A stretch of DNA of 39,923 nt from a bacterium (GCA_023249935.1 JAHFBQ010000004.1:1-39923); one strand, 5' to 3'. Shown: positions 32,201-39,923, counted from the stretch's first letter. Numbers and translations are program-made. The notes: a model not told the origin generated them from the letters alone.

Positions 32201-33440
32201 TTATCAAGTCCTACAAGTAGTTGCACTTCCATTTGTTATTTTTTTTATCGCCTGGCGAAAGTGGAAAGGGAAAAAAACTTTTGGCACCCCTGCTCATCGG
32301 TTTGGCTGGGTACCACGCAACACCGGGAAAGCAAGTATCTGGATTCAAGCGGTCTCTGTTGGTGAAACACTTGCATCAGAATATTTTATTGAAAAACTAG
32401 CCGCCGACGGCCAGTCGGTATACCTTACAAGTGGCACAGCAGGAGCGGTGCAAGTTAGCAAAAATTTCCGTACAACTCATCGAGCTTATTTGCCTTTTGA
32501 TTTTTTACCATGCATCATTCTTGCATTCTGGCGCATCAAACCCAAAGCACTCATCATTATCGAAGGCGATTGGTGGCCAAATCTTGTGATGGTTGCAAGA
32601 ATACTCAACATCCCGGTGTATGGCATCAACGCACGTGTTACCCAACATTCAGGACTACGCAGCCTCATGTTTAAAATCATCTGTTGGGGCGTCATCCGCA
32701 ACTGTACACAATTGTTTGTTCAGACAGAAGCCGACGCACAAACATTCGCGGACAACGGCATCAGCACAAAAAAAATCTACACCTTAGGTAACATTAAAGC
32801 GTTTAACGTGGCAGCAAAACTTAAGACGCTTAACCTACAAAAAAAAGTCCAACCATTCCCCGTACTCATGGCTGGCTCAATACACCCCGGTGAAGCAGAC
32901 ATATTTCTCGGCTGTTTTGGCGCACTCAAACGACAATTTCCTACACTCAGATTAATCGTTGTTCCACGCCACCTACACTGGCTTGATGAGTTGACCAAAG
33001 AAGCTTGGGATCATGGTAATGTGTTTGTACTACGCAATAAACCAGATGCCTCTTTTGCTAAAACATTAGCCGACCATGACATCATCATCGGCGGCACACT
33101 CGGTATCATGTTTGAGCTGTACGCCTACGCATCACTTTTCTATCTTGGCGGGACCTTTGTTCCCGTCGGCGGCCATAATCTTTTAGAACCTGCTGTCTGG
33201 GGTATAGCTTCTATCGTTGGCCCTAACCATGTAAATTGCGTTGACACCCTGCAGTATCTTCAGCAACACGGAGCCGGTTTTGTAGCAAAAAATGGTGCTA
33301 CGTTACTTGAACAATCGGCCAAGTTATTTTCTGATCAGACCTATCTGGCCACTGCTGGCGCAGCTGCAGCTCGCTGGCTTGAAGAGGATGCACAGCGATG
33401 CGAAATAGCATTGAGACAATTTAGAACAACGCTGAAGTAA
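32163..33440 (+). CDS. waaA: 3-deoxy-D-manno-octulosonic acid (Kdo) transferase
   Basis: 425 residues from a GTG at 32163, nine bases after AGGAGG; a TTG at 32145 overlaps that site and an ATG at 32169 is also possible. The enzyme adds Kdo to lipid A precursor at the inner membrane. One membrane anchor (about 5-30), then the GT-B fold: Ala-Val-Ser-Val-Gly-Glu with catalytic Glu68, Ile-Glu-Gly-Asp-Trp-Trp-Pro-Asn, Asn-Ala-Arg-Val, and the C-terminal donor motif Pro-Val-Gly-Gly-His-Asn-Leu-Leu-Glu-Pro. It shows that the organism makes a Kdo-containing lipopolysaccharide, hence is diderm. Confidence 0.95.
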   Translation: MVMLLFFGLRFISYQVLQVVALPFVIFFIAWRKWKGKKTFGTPAHRFGWVPRNTGKASIWIQAVSVGETLASEYFIEKLAADGQSVYLTSGTAGAVQVSKNFRTTHRAYLPFDFLPCIILAFWRIKPKALIIIEGDWWPNLVMVARILNIPVYGINARVTQHSGLRSLMFKIICWGVIRNCTQLFVQTEADAQTFADNGISTKKIYTLGNIKAFNVAAKLKTLNLQKKVQPFPVLMAGSIHPGEADIFLGCFGALKRQFPTLRLIVVPRHLHWLDELTKEAWDHGNVFVLRNKPDASFAKTLADHDIIIGGTLGIMFELYAYASLFYLGGTFVPVGGHNLLEPAVWGIASIVGPNHVNCVDTLQYLQQHGAGFVAKNGATLLEQSAKLFSDQTYLATAGAAAARWLEEDAQRCEIALRQFRTTLK

Positions 33441-33463
33441 GAGTGTTAATTAAAAAACTTATG

Positions 33464-33485
33464 GGGCCCTTTAGGGCCCCTTTTA
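33464..33485. terminator. Bidirectional terminator between waaA and the GNAT gene
   Basis: GGGGCCC (33464-33470), TTTA, GGGCCCC (33475-33481), then TTTT. On the minus strand the stem is followed by ATAAGTTTTTT. Confidence 0.88.
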
Positions 33486-33489
33486 AGAC

Positions 33490-34326
33490 TTATTTCGCGC
33501 TTATTTCACTCGCAACTTGTTGCAAGATAACTTGCTTTTCCGCCTTATATTCCATAAACATCCAATGCTCAAGATTAAATGCATGATCAAAAATCGGGTT
33601 TTCATCGTTAACAAAGCCCCATGAGCGGTATGCTCTCAATGCTGTTTCATTGGTGACACGCGTGCAGAGAAAAATACGCTTCACATCAGGCACGATCTTG
33701 AAAAGCGAGCTCATGAGCAGCTTGCCTAGCCCACGGTTCTGATGCGCAGTGTTCACGGCCAAGTACATCACCTTAACAACACCCGCTGGATAATTTGCAC
33801 GCATCAAAAACGCAATAAACCCGAGCGCCTTGCCAGAAGTCGCATCTTTAACCGTCACAAAAAAGCAGCTATCGTTTTCGTATGCTTTGATCACGTTTTC
33901 TGGAAATTTGGTTGGATCGAAGATAAAATGACCTTGTAGAATTGACTGCATCACCGTTGTGGCAGCTGCCCAATCAACCTTAGCAACACCATCTTTGAAC
34001 AGCAGCTCAAACGGTTTAAAGTAGGCCTCTTTGCCAACTAGATCTGGAAACTCCTGGAGAAACTGCATCTCTACCGGCGTGTACGCATCACGCGCAAACG
34101 TCCATGCATCCTTCAATACTGCGGCGAGCGCAGGAGAGAACATACTTGTCTTGAACCACTCAAATACAACAGCTGTTCCCTGCTTATCTTTGGCTAAAAA
34201 CTGGTTTTGATTCATTGTTTTAATCTCTCTGTCTGACGATTTAGTAATAGTAACAACACATAGAAGCACACACGCGCCAACAAAAAGTTGACACGCAAGC
34301 ACTACCATACGACGAGCATTAAACAT
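33490..34326 (-). CDS. Membrane-anchored or exported GNAT acetyltransferase
   Basis: 278 residues. Residues 9-29 are a hydrophobic anchor or signal without an obvious cleavage site. A helical section to about residue 150 is not recognised. The C-terminal GNAT domain has Lys-Ala-Leu-Gly-Phe-Ile-Ala-Phe, then Met-Tyr-Leu-Ala-Val-Asn with HQNRGLGKLL, the acetyl-CoA loop, and a late Asn-Glu-Thr-Ala-Leu-Arg-Ala-Tyr-Arg-Ser-Trp-Gly-Phe that completes the family pattern. AGGAAC precedes the ATG by six bases. It is the third exported GNAT protein in the window and, like the others, has no visible substrate clue. Confidence 0.8.
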   Translation of the reverse strand: MFNARRMVVLACQLFVGACVLLCVVTITKSSDREIKTMNQNQFLAKDKQGTAVVFEWFKTSMFSPALAAVLKDAWTFARDAYTPVEMQFLQEFPDLVGKEAYFKPFELLFKDGVAKVDWAAATTVMQSILQGHFIFDPTKFPENVIKAYENDSCFFVTVKDATSGKALGFIAFLMRANYPAGVVKVMYLAVNTAHQNRGLGKLLMSSLFKIVPDVKRIFLCTRVTNETALRAYRSWGFVNDENPIFDHAFNLEHWMFMEYKAEKQVILQQVASEISAK

Positions 34327-34531
34327 GCTTGTTCCTATGAAAGTTACAGCTATACAGGTTTTGCACAGCTTTTATTAAAAACTATGATTTATAAAAATCG
34401 GTGAAAATGCTGAAAAGGTCCAACTGTAGCTGCAACCTTAGCGAGCAATGATAGAGAGAACTTTCATACGGCCCCCGAAAATCCTTAAAGGATCGGTGTA
34501 AAATGAAACACGAGCCTTGATGGTACCAGAA
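34327..34531. other. Intergenic stretch upstream of the AbrB-like gene operator region
   Basis: About 200 bases between the divergent GNAT and AbrB-like genes. No convincing gene; a 65-codon minus-strand frame here lacks a ribosome site. The near part must hold the GNAT promoter but no clear -35/-10 pair was found. The regulatory dyads begin at 34532. Confidence 0.5.
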
Positions 34532-34564
34532 AAATATTGATAAGCAACTTGCCTATCAATATTT
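34532..34564 (+). promoter_or_regulatory. Upstream operator dyad of the AbrB-like gene
   Basis: AAATATTGATA (34532-34542) and TATCAATATTT (34554-34564) form a perfect 11-bp inverted repeat with an 11-base centre. Its right arm overlaps the first two bases of the -35 box. Confidence 0.6.
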
Positions 34565-34591
34565 GACAATGCATTATACATTGTATATATT
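34563..34591 (+). promoter_or_regulatory. Near-consensus sigma-70 promoter of the AbrB-like gene
   Basis: TTGACA (34563-34568), 17-base spacer, TATATT (34586-34591). It gives a leader of about 35 bases. Confidence 0.75.
34566..34587 (+). promoter_or_regulatory. Operator dyads inside the promoter spacer
   Basis: Two overlapping inverted repeats: ACAATG (34566-34571) with CATTGT (34579-34584), and TATACA (34575-34580) with TGTATA (34582-34587). They lie between and over the -35 and -10 boxes, where a bound repressor would block polymerase. Confidence 0.55.
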
Positions 34592-34634
34592 TTGTGACTA
34601 CTAAATAAAACAACCTCATAGCGAAAGGGCCACA

Positions 34635-35174
34635 ATGCTTAAGAAACTTGTAAAATATGGCAACAGCAACGCGCTGGTGCTCGACCGTGCGATTCTGGAA
34701 CTGCTCAACATGAGCGAGGGGTCGATCGTTAAGTTACACACCGATGGGAAGTCATTGATCATTACCCCTGCCGCGCCTGCAAAACCTGAGGAAATCAGTA
34801 TGTCGTCTGGAGCCGAAATGCTTCATCACACCATCCAGGCCAATCTAACAAAGCAACTAGCAGATCTTGAAGTTGATCCAGTAAAGAAGGCACAATACGA
34901 AGCATGGAAACCAGGGTCAGAAAATGGCCTAAAGCTTCAGGCTTCTTTCAAACCTATTATGCTAAAATACCAAGATGATATGATAAAATTAGGCTCAGAA
35001 GAATTTATGCGTGATGCCGATGCGTTGGCCGAAAAATACCATGGCGACAAAACTTCTCCAGAGTTTATGAAGGAATTTTGCGATCTGCGTATTAAACATG
35101 CACCAAATCTGGCCAATTTTGATCGAGAAATGCGTGATGCTGCACAGGCTTTAGGATACCCTGATACTATTTAA
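34635..35174 (+). CDS. AbrB/MazE-type DNA-binding protein with helical extension
   Basis: 179 residues. The first 46 match the AbrB/SpoVT swapped-hairpin domain: Lys-Tyr-Gly-Asn-Ser-Asn-Ala-Leu-Val-Leu-Asp, a helix Ile-Leu-Glu-Leu-Leu-Asn, then Glu-Gly-Ser-Ile-Val-Lys-Leu and Ser-Leu-Ile-Ile-Thr-Pro. This fold binds palindromic DNA, as in MazE-like antitoxins and transition regulators. The remaining 130 residues are a charged helical domain not recognised, and are much longer than the toxin-binding tail of a usual antitoxin. No toxin gene is adjacent: lon lies convergent downstream. Several inverted repeats over its promoter suggest autoregulation. Confidence 0.8.
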   Translation: MLKKLVKYGNSNALVLDRAILELLNMSEGSIVKLHTDGKSLIITPAAPAKPEEISMSSGAEMLHHTIQANLTKQLADLEVDPVKKAQYEAWKPGSENGLKLQASFKPIMLKYQDDMIKLGSEEFMRDADALAEKYHGDKTSPEFMKEFCDLRIKHAPNLANFDREMRDAAQALGYPDTI

Positions 35175-35200
35175 TCGATTAGTACTTATTCTTAATAGAA

Positions 35201-35235
35201 AAAGGCCCGACAAGCTTTATGCTCGCCGGGCCTTT
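35201..35235. terminator. Bidirectional terminator between the AbrB-like gene and lon
   Basis: AAAGGCCCG (35201-35209) pairs with CGGGCCTTT (35227-35235), with an inner AGC/GCT extension. On the minus strand TTTTTC follows, serving lon. Confidence 0.85.
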
Positions 35236-35248
35236 GTAGTAGGTGTTT

Positions 35249-37711
35249 TTACTTTTTTTTCTTCGTTGATGTTTTCTTAATCTTCGCAGCAGACGGTTTT
35301 TTGACCGCTTTCTTGCTACTCTTGGCTGCAGCCTTTTTGCCAGTATGGCCATCAAATGGCGAGCGCACAAGTGCGGCTTTCAAGACCTCATCCATATTTT
35401 CTACAAATATAATCTTGATCTTACCTTCAAGCTCAGCCTCAAACTCTTTCACATCCTTGGCATTCTGCTTAGGAACAAGCGCAGTCTTTATACCAAGTCT
35501 GATTGCCGCCAGAAGTTTTTCCTTGAGGCCACCAATTGCTAAAACACGTCCCTGCAACGTGACTTCACCAGTCATCGCAATATCACCACGGACAGGTATT
35601 TTAGTCAATGCGGAAACAAGCGCTGTTGTTATCGCGATACCTGCAGACGGACCATCCTTGGGAATACCGCCCTCGGGCATATGCATATGCGCATCGATGT
35701 CAGAGTAAAAACCTTCTTTTAACCCAAGCGTTTTTTCTCGAGATCTAATGTAGCTCATAGCCGCCTGTGCAGATTCTTGCATTACTTCACCAAGCTGCCC
35801 GGTCAACGTCAACGCGCCCTTACCTTTGAGAATCGCTACTTCAATATCAAGCGTATCGCCCCCAACCTCTGTCCAGGCAAGACCGGTAACAAGACCAACC
35901 GCTTCATCGTGTTTGCGATCATCACGCTTGAATGGTGGCACACCAAACCATTTTTCAACAAGCTCCTCAGTAATTTCAACTTTCTTAAGGGTAGATTTTG
36001 CAAGTAACATCTGAATGCTCTTGCGCATAAGCTTGGCTAGGATTCGCTCAAGACTGCGAACACCGGCCTCTTTGGTATATTCATCAATAATTTTGCGAAG
36101 CAAATTTTCTGAAAGTATGATCTGTTCTTTGCCTAACGCATGTTCTTTGAGCTGCTTTGGAAGCAAGAATGTTTTTGCGATATCAACTTTTTCATTCTCG
36201 GTATACCCAGACAAAGTGATCAGATCCATACGATCCAGTAGCGGATATGGAATATTATCAACAATGTTAGCAGTCGCAATAAACATTACCTTCGATAAGT
36301 CATAGCCAACTTCCAAAAAGTAATCGGCAAAGTCTTTATTTTGTTCTGGATCGAGCACCTCAAGCAAAGCCGAAGCCGGATCACCACGAAAATCCATAGC
36401 CATTTTATCAATTTCATCTAGTACTATGACCGGATTAGACACTCCTGCCTTGCGCATCGCCTGCACAATTTTACCAGGCATAGCACCAATATAGGTTCTA
36501 CGGTGACCACGAATCTCAGCTTCATCACGCATACCACCAAGTGAGATGCGCACCATTTCTCGTCCAAGTGATTTTGCAATCGACAATGCCAACGATGTTT
36601 TACCAACACCAGGAGGCCCGACCAAGCAGACAATTGGCGCTTTAGAAAGTACTTCACCAGCAAATTTACGTGCCGCCAAAAATTCTATAATGCGCTCTTT
36701 TGGCTTTTTCATACCGGCATGAGAGTTGTTAAGCAAGTCTTCAGCCTGCTTCATTGTAACTTTATCTTTGGTAACTTTATTCCACGGCAATGAGATGATC
36801 CATTCAACATAGTTACGGCTCACGGTTGCTTCAGGCGAGGTAGGCTGCATCTGTTCAAGACGCTTCAACTCAGCTTCAACTTTGTCAGTAGCATCTTTAG
36901 ACAACTTTACCTTCTTGGCCTTAGCACGCAGATCACTAATCTCTTGTTGGTAATCTTCACGCCCAAGCTCGCGCTGAATCGCACGCAGCTGCTCATTGAG
37001 GTAGTAATCTTTTTGGTGTTTTTCAACCTGATTCTGCACTCGCTTACGAATACTTTTTTCTGCCTTTAAAATCTCAATCTCAGCCTTAAGAAGCAGGATA
37101 AGCTTATGTGCACGTTTTTTTATATCAACAAGCTCTAAAATTTCGCGTCGCTCATCAAAATCAAGCTGCATTTGCACGGCAACTGTATCAGCCAGATAAT
37201 CTAAATCTTCCAACCCACGAAATAAACTGAGTACATCGGTTGACAGTTTCGGATTCAGACTGACATACTCCTTGAACAGGGAAACTAAGCTACGCCACAA
37301 AGCAATGTTCTGCGATGATTCTGGCAACGGCGTTGAGATAAGATCACAAGCCATGACGCCAAAAAACTCATCCGTTCGCACAACCTGCACGATCTCTGCT
37401 CGAGAGATACCTTCAACAAGAAGACGCATTGTCCCATTCTGCATACGCTCTACTTGCAAGATCGAAGATCGCGTTCCCACATGAAAAAGATCCTCTACCG
37501 TTGGGTTTTCAATGTCAGTAGATCGCTGTGCTGTAACAAAAAGCTCTTTATTCGCTGTAAGCGCATAATCGACAGCTTTAATAGAAATATCCCGTCCAAC
37601 TACAACAGGGATAATGCTTTTAGGAATAGTAATAAGATTCTTGAGTGGCAGCACCGGCAAAAAATACTCAGCACTTTTCTTATGCTCTAATGTTGTATTG
37701 TTATCCATCAT
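35249..37711 (-). CDS. lon: ATP-dependent protease Lon with lysine-rich tail
   Basis: 820 residues. Lon degrades misfolded and regulatory proteins in the cytoplasm. The N-terminal LAN substrate domain (about 15-215) and coiled coil come first, then the AAA module with Walker A GPPGVGKT at 365-372 and Walker B Val-Leu-Asp-Glu-Ile-Asp. The protease domain has Asp-Gly-Pro-Ser-Ala-Gly with catalytic Ser689 and Gly-Leu-Lys-Glu-Lys with the dyad Lys near 732. After about residue 785 there is an extra tail of roughly 35 residues made mostly of Lys, Ala and Ser, like a histone H1 tail, absent from E. coli Lon. It could increase DNA binding, a known Lon property. Confidence 0.96.
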   Translation of the reverse strand: MMDNNTTLEHKKSAEYFLPVLPLKNLITIPKSIIPVVVGRDISIKAVDYALTANKELFVTAQRSTDIENPTVEDLFHVGTRSSILQVERMQNGTMRLLVEGISRAEIVQVVRTDEFFGVMACDLISTPLPESSQNIALWRSLVSLFKEYVSLNPKLSTDVLSLFRGLEDLDYLADTVAVQMQLDFDERREILELVDIKKRAHKLILLLKAEIEILKAEKSIRKRVQNQVEKHQKDYYLNEQLRAIQRELGREDYQQEISDLRAKAKKVKLSKDATDKVEAELKRLEQMQPTSPEATVSRNYVEWIISLPWNKVTKDKVTMKQAEDLLNNSHAGMKKPKERIIEFLAARKFAGEVLSKAPIVCLVGPPGVGKTSLALSIAKSLGREMVRISLGGMRDEAEIRGHRRTYIGAMPGKIVQAMRKAGVSNPVIVLDEIDKMAMDFRGDPASALLEVLDPEQNKDFADYFLEVGYDLSKVMFIATANIVDNIPYPLLDRMDLITLSGYTENEKVDIAKTFLLPKQLKEHALGKEQIILSENLLRKIIDEYTKEAGVRSLERILAKLMRKSIQMLLAKSTLKKVEITEELVEKWFGVPPFKRDDRKHDEAVGLVTGLAWTEVGGDTLDIEVAILKGKGALTLTGQLGEVMQESAQAAMSYIRSREKTLGLKEGFYSDIDAHMHMPEGGIPKDGPSAGIAITTALVSALTKIPVRGDIAMTGEVTLQGRVLAIGGLKEKLLAAIRLGIKTALVPKQNAKDVKEFEAELEGKIKIIFVENMDEVLKAALVRSPFDGHTGKKAAAKSSKKAVKKPSAAKIKKTSTKKKK

Positions 37712-37895
37712 TTCTGCCTAGTTTTATAACGATTGGTTGCATTTTAAGTTATACTTTTAAAGGGCACAAACCTCTTGGGTACAGATCTGTGCGGCATTGA
37801 CAGTAACTCAGTTTATAGATCTTTATAGAAAAATCACCGACAATCTTACACCCAAAAAACAAGTCTCTAATTCTATCGCATTTTTACTCAAGACG
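37712..37895. other. Intergenic stretch between lon and the NTT promoter
   Basis: Divergent spacer upstream of lon. It should hold the lon promoter but no well-spaced -35/-10 pair is clear on the minus strand. No heat-shock CIRCE element and no gene seen. Confidence 0.45.
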
Positions 37896-37924
37896 TTGAC
37901 TTGCACACACAAACTTTCTATATT
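37896..37924 (+). promoter_or_regulatory. Strong sigma-70 promoter upstream of the nucleotide translocases
   Basis: TTGACT, 17-base spacer, TATATT. The first translocase ATG lies about 270 bases downstream, so the transcript would have a long leader. Confidence 0.65.
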
Positions 37925-38195
37925 CTCCGACACTTAGCATTCAAGCTGTAATAACTAATGCTTGATCCAATTTGATCTAATGGAGAAAAGATTTTAGCAC
38001 GCATGGCCACACTTATTGCCCAATTGAAAATTTTGTCCATGGGTATTCGAAAATGAGGCACAAACAGGAACAAATAAAACTCATCTATAGAAAAAAAATG
38101 TGATTTGTATAGACTATCCTTCGATTTAGTACTAAAAAATCGCGGTGGTTTTGTGATTAAATCGAGCAGTAACTTATTTTTTTAATGAGGTTTGC
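37925..38195 (+). other. Long leader of the translocase transcript
   Basis: About 265 bases without a conventional gene. It contains a 17-codon frame at 38003-38056 that begins Met-Ala-Thr-Leu-Ile, with GGAG rather far upstream, and a weak AGCATT/AATGCT hairpin at 37936-37962. A second start may exist near TATAGACT at 38108. A GAGG site lies five bases before the translocase ATG. Confidence 0.4.
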
Positions 38196-39629
38196 ATGCA
38201 GGACGGATTCTTACAGAGAATTCATCGGTTATGGAATGTTAATAAAGAATTTCAATCGAAGGTTTTATTTCTTTCCCTCACCTTCATGCTCATGTCAGGA
38301 TGCCTCGTCATCTGGCGTCCACTCAAACTCTCAATTTTTGCGAAAATGGTTGGTCCGACCTTCGTTCCTCTTGCAAAGTTATTTTCACTCGCCCTTCTCA
38401 TCCCCCTTATTTTGCTGTACTCCAAACTTGTCGACTGGCTACGTCGCCATCACATGCTTTATTGTTTCACCATCGGGCATGGTATCGGCGGCATCATATT
38501 TTACTTTCTCCTATCTGATCCAACATACGGCGTTGCCAATGCAACTACCAACTCTGATCGCATGCTTGGGTGGGCGTTTTATTTCTTCATGGAAAGTTTT
38601 GATGCCTTCTTTGCAACCTCTTTTTGGTCTTTTGCAGATTCTGTAAACAACCCTAAAGATGCTCGTAATTATTATGGCTTCTTTGTCTCTGGATCAAAAA
38701 TTGGTGGTATTCTATCTGCAGGCACCCTTTATTTAATGATTATCATGGGTGGCTATGAAAGCCACGTGCTCCTTCCAAGAGCCCTCTTTATGGGAAGCTT
38801 AATGCTCTTTGCAGCAGCCTATACTATTTACAATCTTATTAGAAAAGTTCCTGAAGGGAAAATGCATGGTTATGAGGCTGTATATCAACTAGAAAAAACA
38901 AGATCAACTGAATCTTTTTCTTTATGGAAATCTTTTAAGGGCGCTTTTGATGGGCTTTTCATTATTGCCAAAAATCCATACGTACTCGGTATATTTTCTC
39001 TTGTCTTCTTTAGTGAAATTGTCATCGTAATATTCGATTATCTCGTTATGATTCAAGCTGATGCCGCACATCCTACAGTAAACAGCCTTACTGCGTTTTA
39101 TGCCTTCTACTATTTCATCTACAACGTTATCGGCCTTGGTATTGCATTCTTTGGCACGACACCAATTTTACGTATTTTTGGCTTACGACTTTCATTATTT
39201 GCTTATCCAGTACTTACCATCGCCCTTCTCGTTGCCACTGTCCTGTATCCCCAAGGTTGGGTACTCTTTGCCGCCCTCGTTGGATTGCGAGCTCTTAATT
39301 ATGCACTCAACCATCCAACACGCGAAGTTCTGTACATCCCAACGGTAAAACAGATTAAATTTAAAGCAAAAACATGGACCGATGCCTTCGGTTCGCGTTT
39401 CGCAAAAAGCAGCGGTTCGCTCTTCAATATGTCCATGAACTATTTGCCGCATACCGCAGCCGTCGTATCAAGTATCTCACTAAGCATCAGTATCACTGCG
39501 GTCTGTCTTTTTGTGACCTATTTCTTGGGCAAAAAATTCCAACATTGCATTGATAATAGGCTTGTTATTGGATCAGACGAACCAACGGAAAACGAACTAG
39601 CCGAGCTTGATCAGGTAAAAGAAATTTAA
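38196..39629 (+). CDS. tlc: ADP/ATP translocase, NTT/Tlc family
   Basis: 477 residues with about eleven or twelve membrane helices. NTT carriers exchange host ATP for bacterial ADP across the inner membrane, the energy-parasite mechanism of Rickettsia and Chlamydia. Recognisable features are the N-terminal Val-Ile-Trp-Arg-Pro-Leu-Lys-Leu-Ser-Ile-Phe helix and, near residues 365-405, Pro-Thr-Arg-Glu-Val-Leu-Tyr-Ile-Pro-Thr followed by Phe-Lys-Ala-Lys-Thr-Trp-Thr-Asp, matching the conserved Arg/Lys-Glu-x-Leu-Tyr-Ile-Pro region. Length fits the family. Substrate could also be other nucleotides or a proton-driven import mode, because NTT isoforms differ. A paralogue begins 20 bases after its stop. 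Confidence 0.93.
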   Translation: MQDGFLQRIHRLWNVNKEFQSKVLFLSLTFMLMSGCLVIWRPLKLSIFAKMVGPTFVPLAKLFSLALLIPLILLYSKLVDWLRRHHMLYCFTIGHGIGGIIFYFLLSDPTYGVANATTNSDRMLGWAFYFFMESFDAFFATSFWSFADSVNNPKDARNYYGFFVSGSKIGGILSAGTLYLMIIMGGYESHVLLPRALFMGSLMLFAAAYTIYNLIRKVPEGKMHGYEAVYQLEKTRSTESFSLWKSFKGAFDGLFIIAKNPYVLGIFSLVFFSEIVIVIFDYLVMIQADAAHPTVNSLTAFYAFYYFIYNVIGLGIAFFGTTPILRIFGLRLSLFAYPVLTIALLVATVLYPQGWVLFAALVGLRALNYALNHPTREVLYIPTVKQIKFKAKTWTDAFGSRFAKSSGSLFNMSMNYLPHTAAVVSSISLSISITAVCLFVTYFLGKKFQHCIDNRLVIGSDEPTENELAELDQVKEI

Positions 39630-39649
39630 TTGCCGTAAGGGCTTAACAT

Positions 39650-39923
39650 ATGAAACCAAGTTTTCGGCCATACCAGGCTATTAGAAACTATTTACAACTA
39701 GATGGGTTTGATCTTTTAAAGCTAATGCTTTTAGCCAGCGCTTTTTTTTGCATTATTGGTTCTTACTCTATCTTGCGGCCGCTTAAAACCTCAATTTTTT
39801 TAGGCCTCGTAGGTAAAGAATACCAGCCAATCAGTCGCCTCCTTTCCTTATTTGTCATCTTTCCATGCGGACTTTTGTACTCACACCTGGTAGACAAGCT
39901 CAAGCGACACCACATTTTTTATG
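39650..39923 (+). CDS. tlc: Second NTT/Tlc-family nucleotide translocase, partial
   Basis: 91 codons from an ATG at 39650 run into the window edge. AAGGG lies upstream. The sequence parallels the start of the previous gene: Leu-Arg-Pro-Leu-Lys-Thr-Ser-Ile-Phe matches its Trp-Arg-Pro-Leu-Lys-Leu-Ser-Ile-Phe, and Leu-Tyr-Ser-His-Leu-Val-Asp matches Leu-Tyr-Ser-Lys-Leu-Val-Asp. The 20-base gap indicates cotranscription. Tandem NTT isoforms usually differ in substrate, but its key C-terminal residues are outside the window. Confidence 0.9.
   Translation, partial: MKPSFRPYQAIRNYLQLDGFDLLKLMLLASAFFCIIGSYSILRPLKTSIFLGLVGKEYQPISRLLSLFVIFPCGLLYSHLVDKLKRHHIFY

Noticed and set aside
34438..34635. 65-codon minus-strand frame upstream of the AbrB-like gene
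   Set aside because: No ribosome site, no domain, and it covers the promoter and operator region.
37985..38060. CIRCE-type heat-shock operator near TTAGCAC upstream of the translocase and lon
   Set aside because: The partner half GAGTGCTAA is absent at the required nine-base spacing.

Overview
The window looks like a piece of a small Gram-negative, host-dependent bacterium. Three things point that way. Two ADP/ATP translocase genes (NTT/Tlc family, used by intracellular bacteria to take ATP from the host) lie in tandem at the right end. The envelope genes waaA (Kdo transferase), rodA and a SpoIID/LytB protein show a lipopolysaccharide and peptidoglycan envelope. An unusually large share of genes encode exported proteins with no clear bacterial house-keeping role. 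Together with the AAA/DUF4143 ATPase and moderate GC, this best fits candidate phylum Dependentiae (TM6/Babeliae). That placement is inference; chlamydia-like or rickettsia-like organisms are alternatives.

Layout. 1-2.7 kb: minus-strand run of three exported proteins, the first cut by the window edge. 3.0-6.5 kb: AAA/DUF4143 ATPase, a small helical-repeat protein, and an acyl-CoA carboxylase carboxyltransferase subunit. 6.5-9.5 kb: two exported GNAT acetyltransferases facing apart, then a lipoprotein fused to a DJ-1/PfpI domain. 9.5-15.5 kb: hflX, GAPDH, a CAU tRNA, then a tight plus-strand run of a COG1579 zinc-ribbon protein, RNase H, SpoIID and a YdjM-type membrane protein. 15.6-19 kb: a small secreted protein and an M16 zinc protease. 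19-22.5 kb: a secreted NADAR-family protein and a tandem pair of anchored/exported paralogues that read as degenerate protein-kinase folds. 22.5-28.2 kb: a palindromic repeat, tatD, HU, a CPBP membrane protease, an exported unknown, rodA and an exported protein built from a duplicated domain. 28.4-35.2 kb: sbcC, two tiny exported proteins, waaA, a third exported GNAT protein and an AbrB/MazE-like regulator. 35.2-39.9 kb: lon with a lysine-rich tail, then the two nucleotide translocases.

How it fits together. Core functions (translation and ribosome rescue, DNA repair, proteolysis, envelope synthesis) are interleaved with genes that could act at the host interface: ATP import and exported enzyme-like proteins (GNAT, NADAR, kinase-like, M16). 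The best candidate for something undescribed is the 19.06-22.47 kb block. There a secreted NADAR protein with an operator-like dyad in its promoter lies next to two kinase-like paralogues whose catalytic positions are degraded in a complementary way. The second candidate is the AbrB-like gene at 34.6 kb, whose near-consensus promoter is covered by overlapping inverted repeats although no partner toxin is visible.

Most convergent gene pairs are separated by strong hairpins, several usable in both directions. No CRISPR array, insertion sequence, rRNA or phage module was seen.
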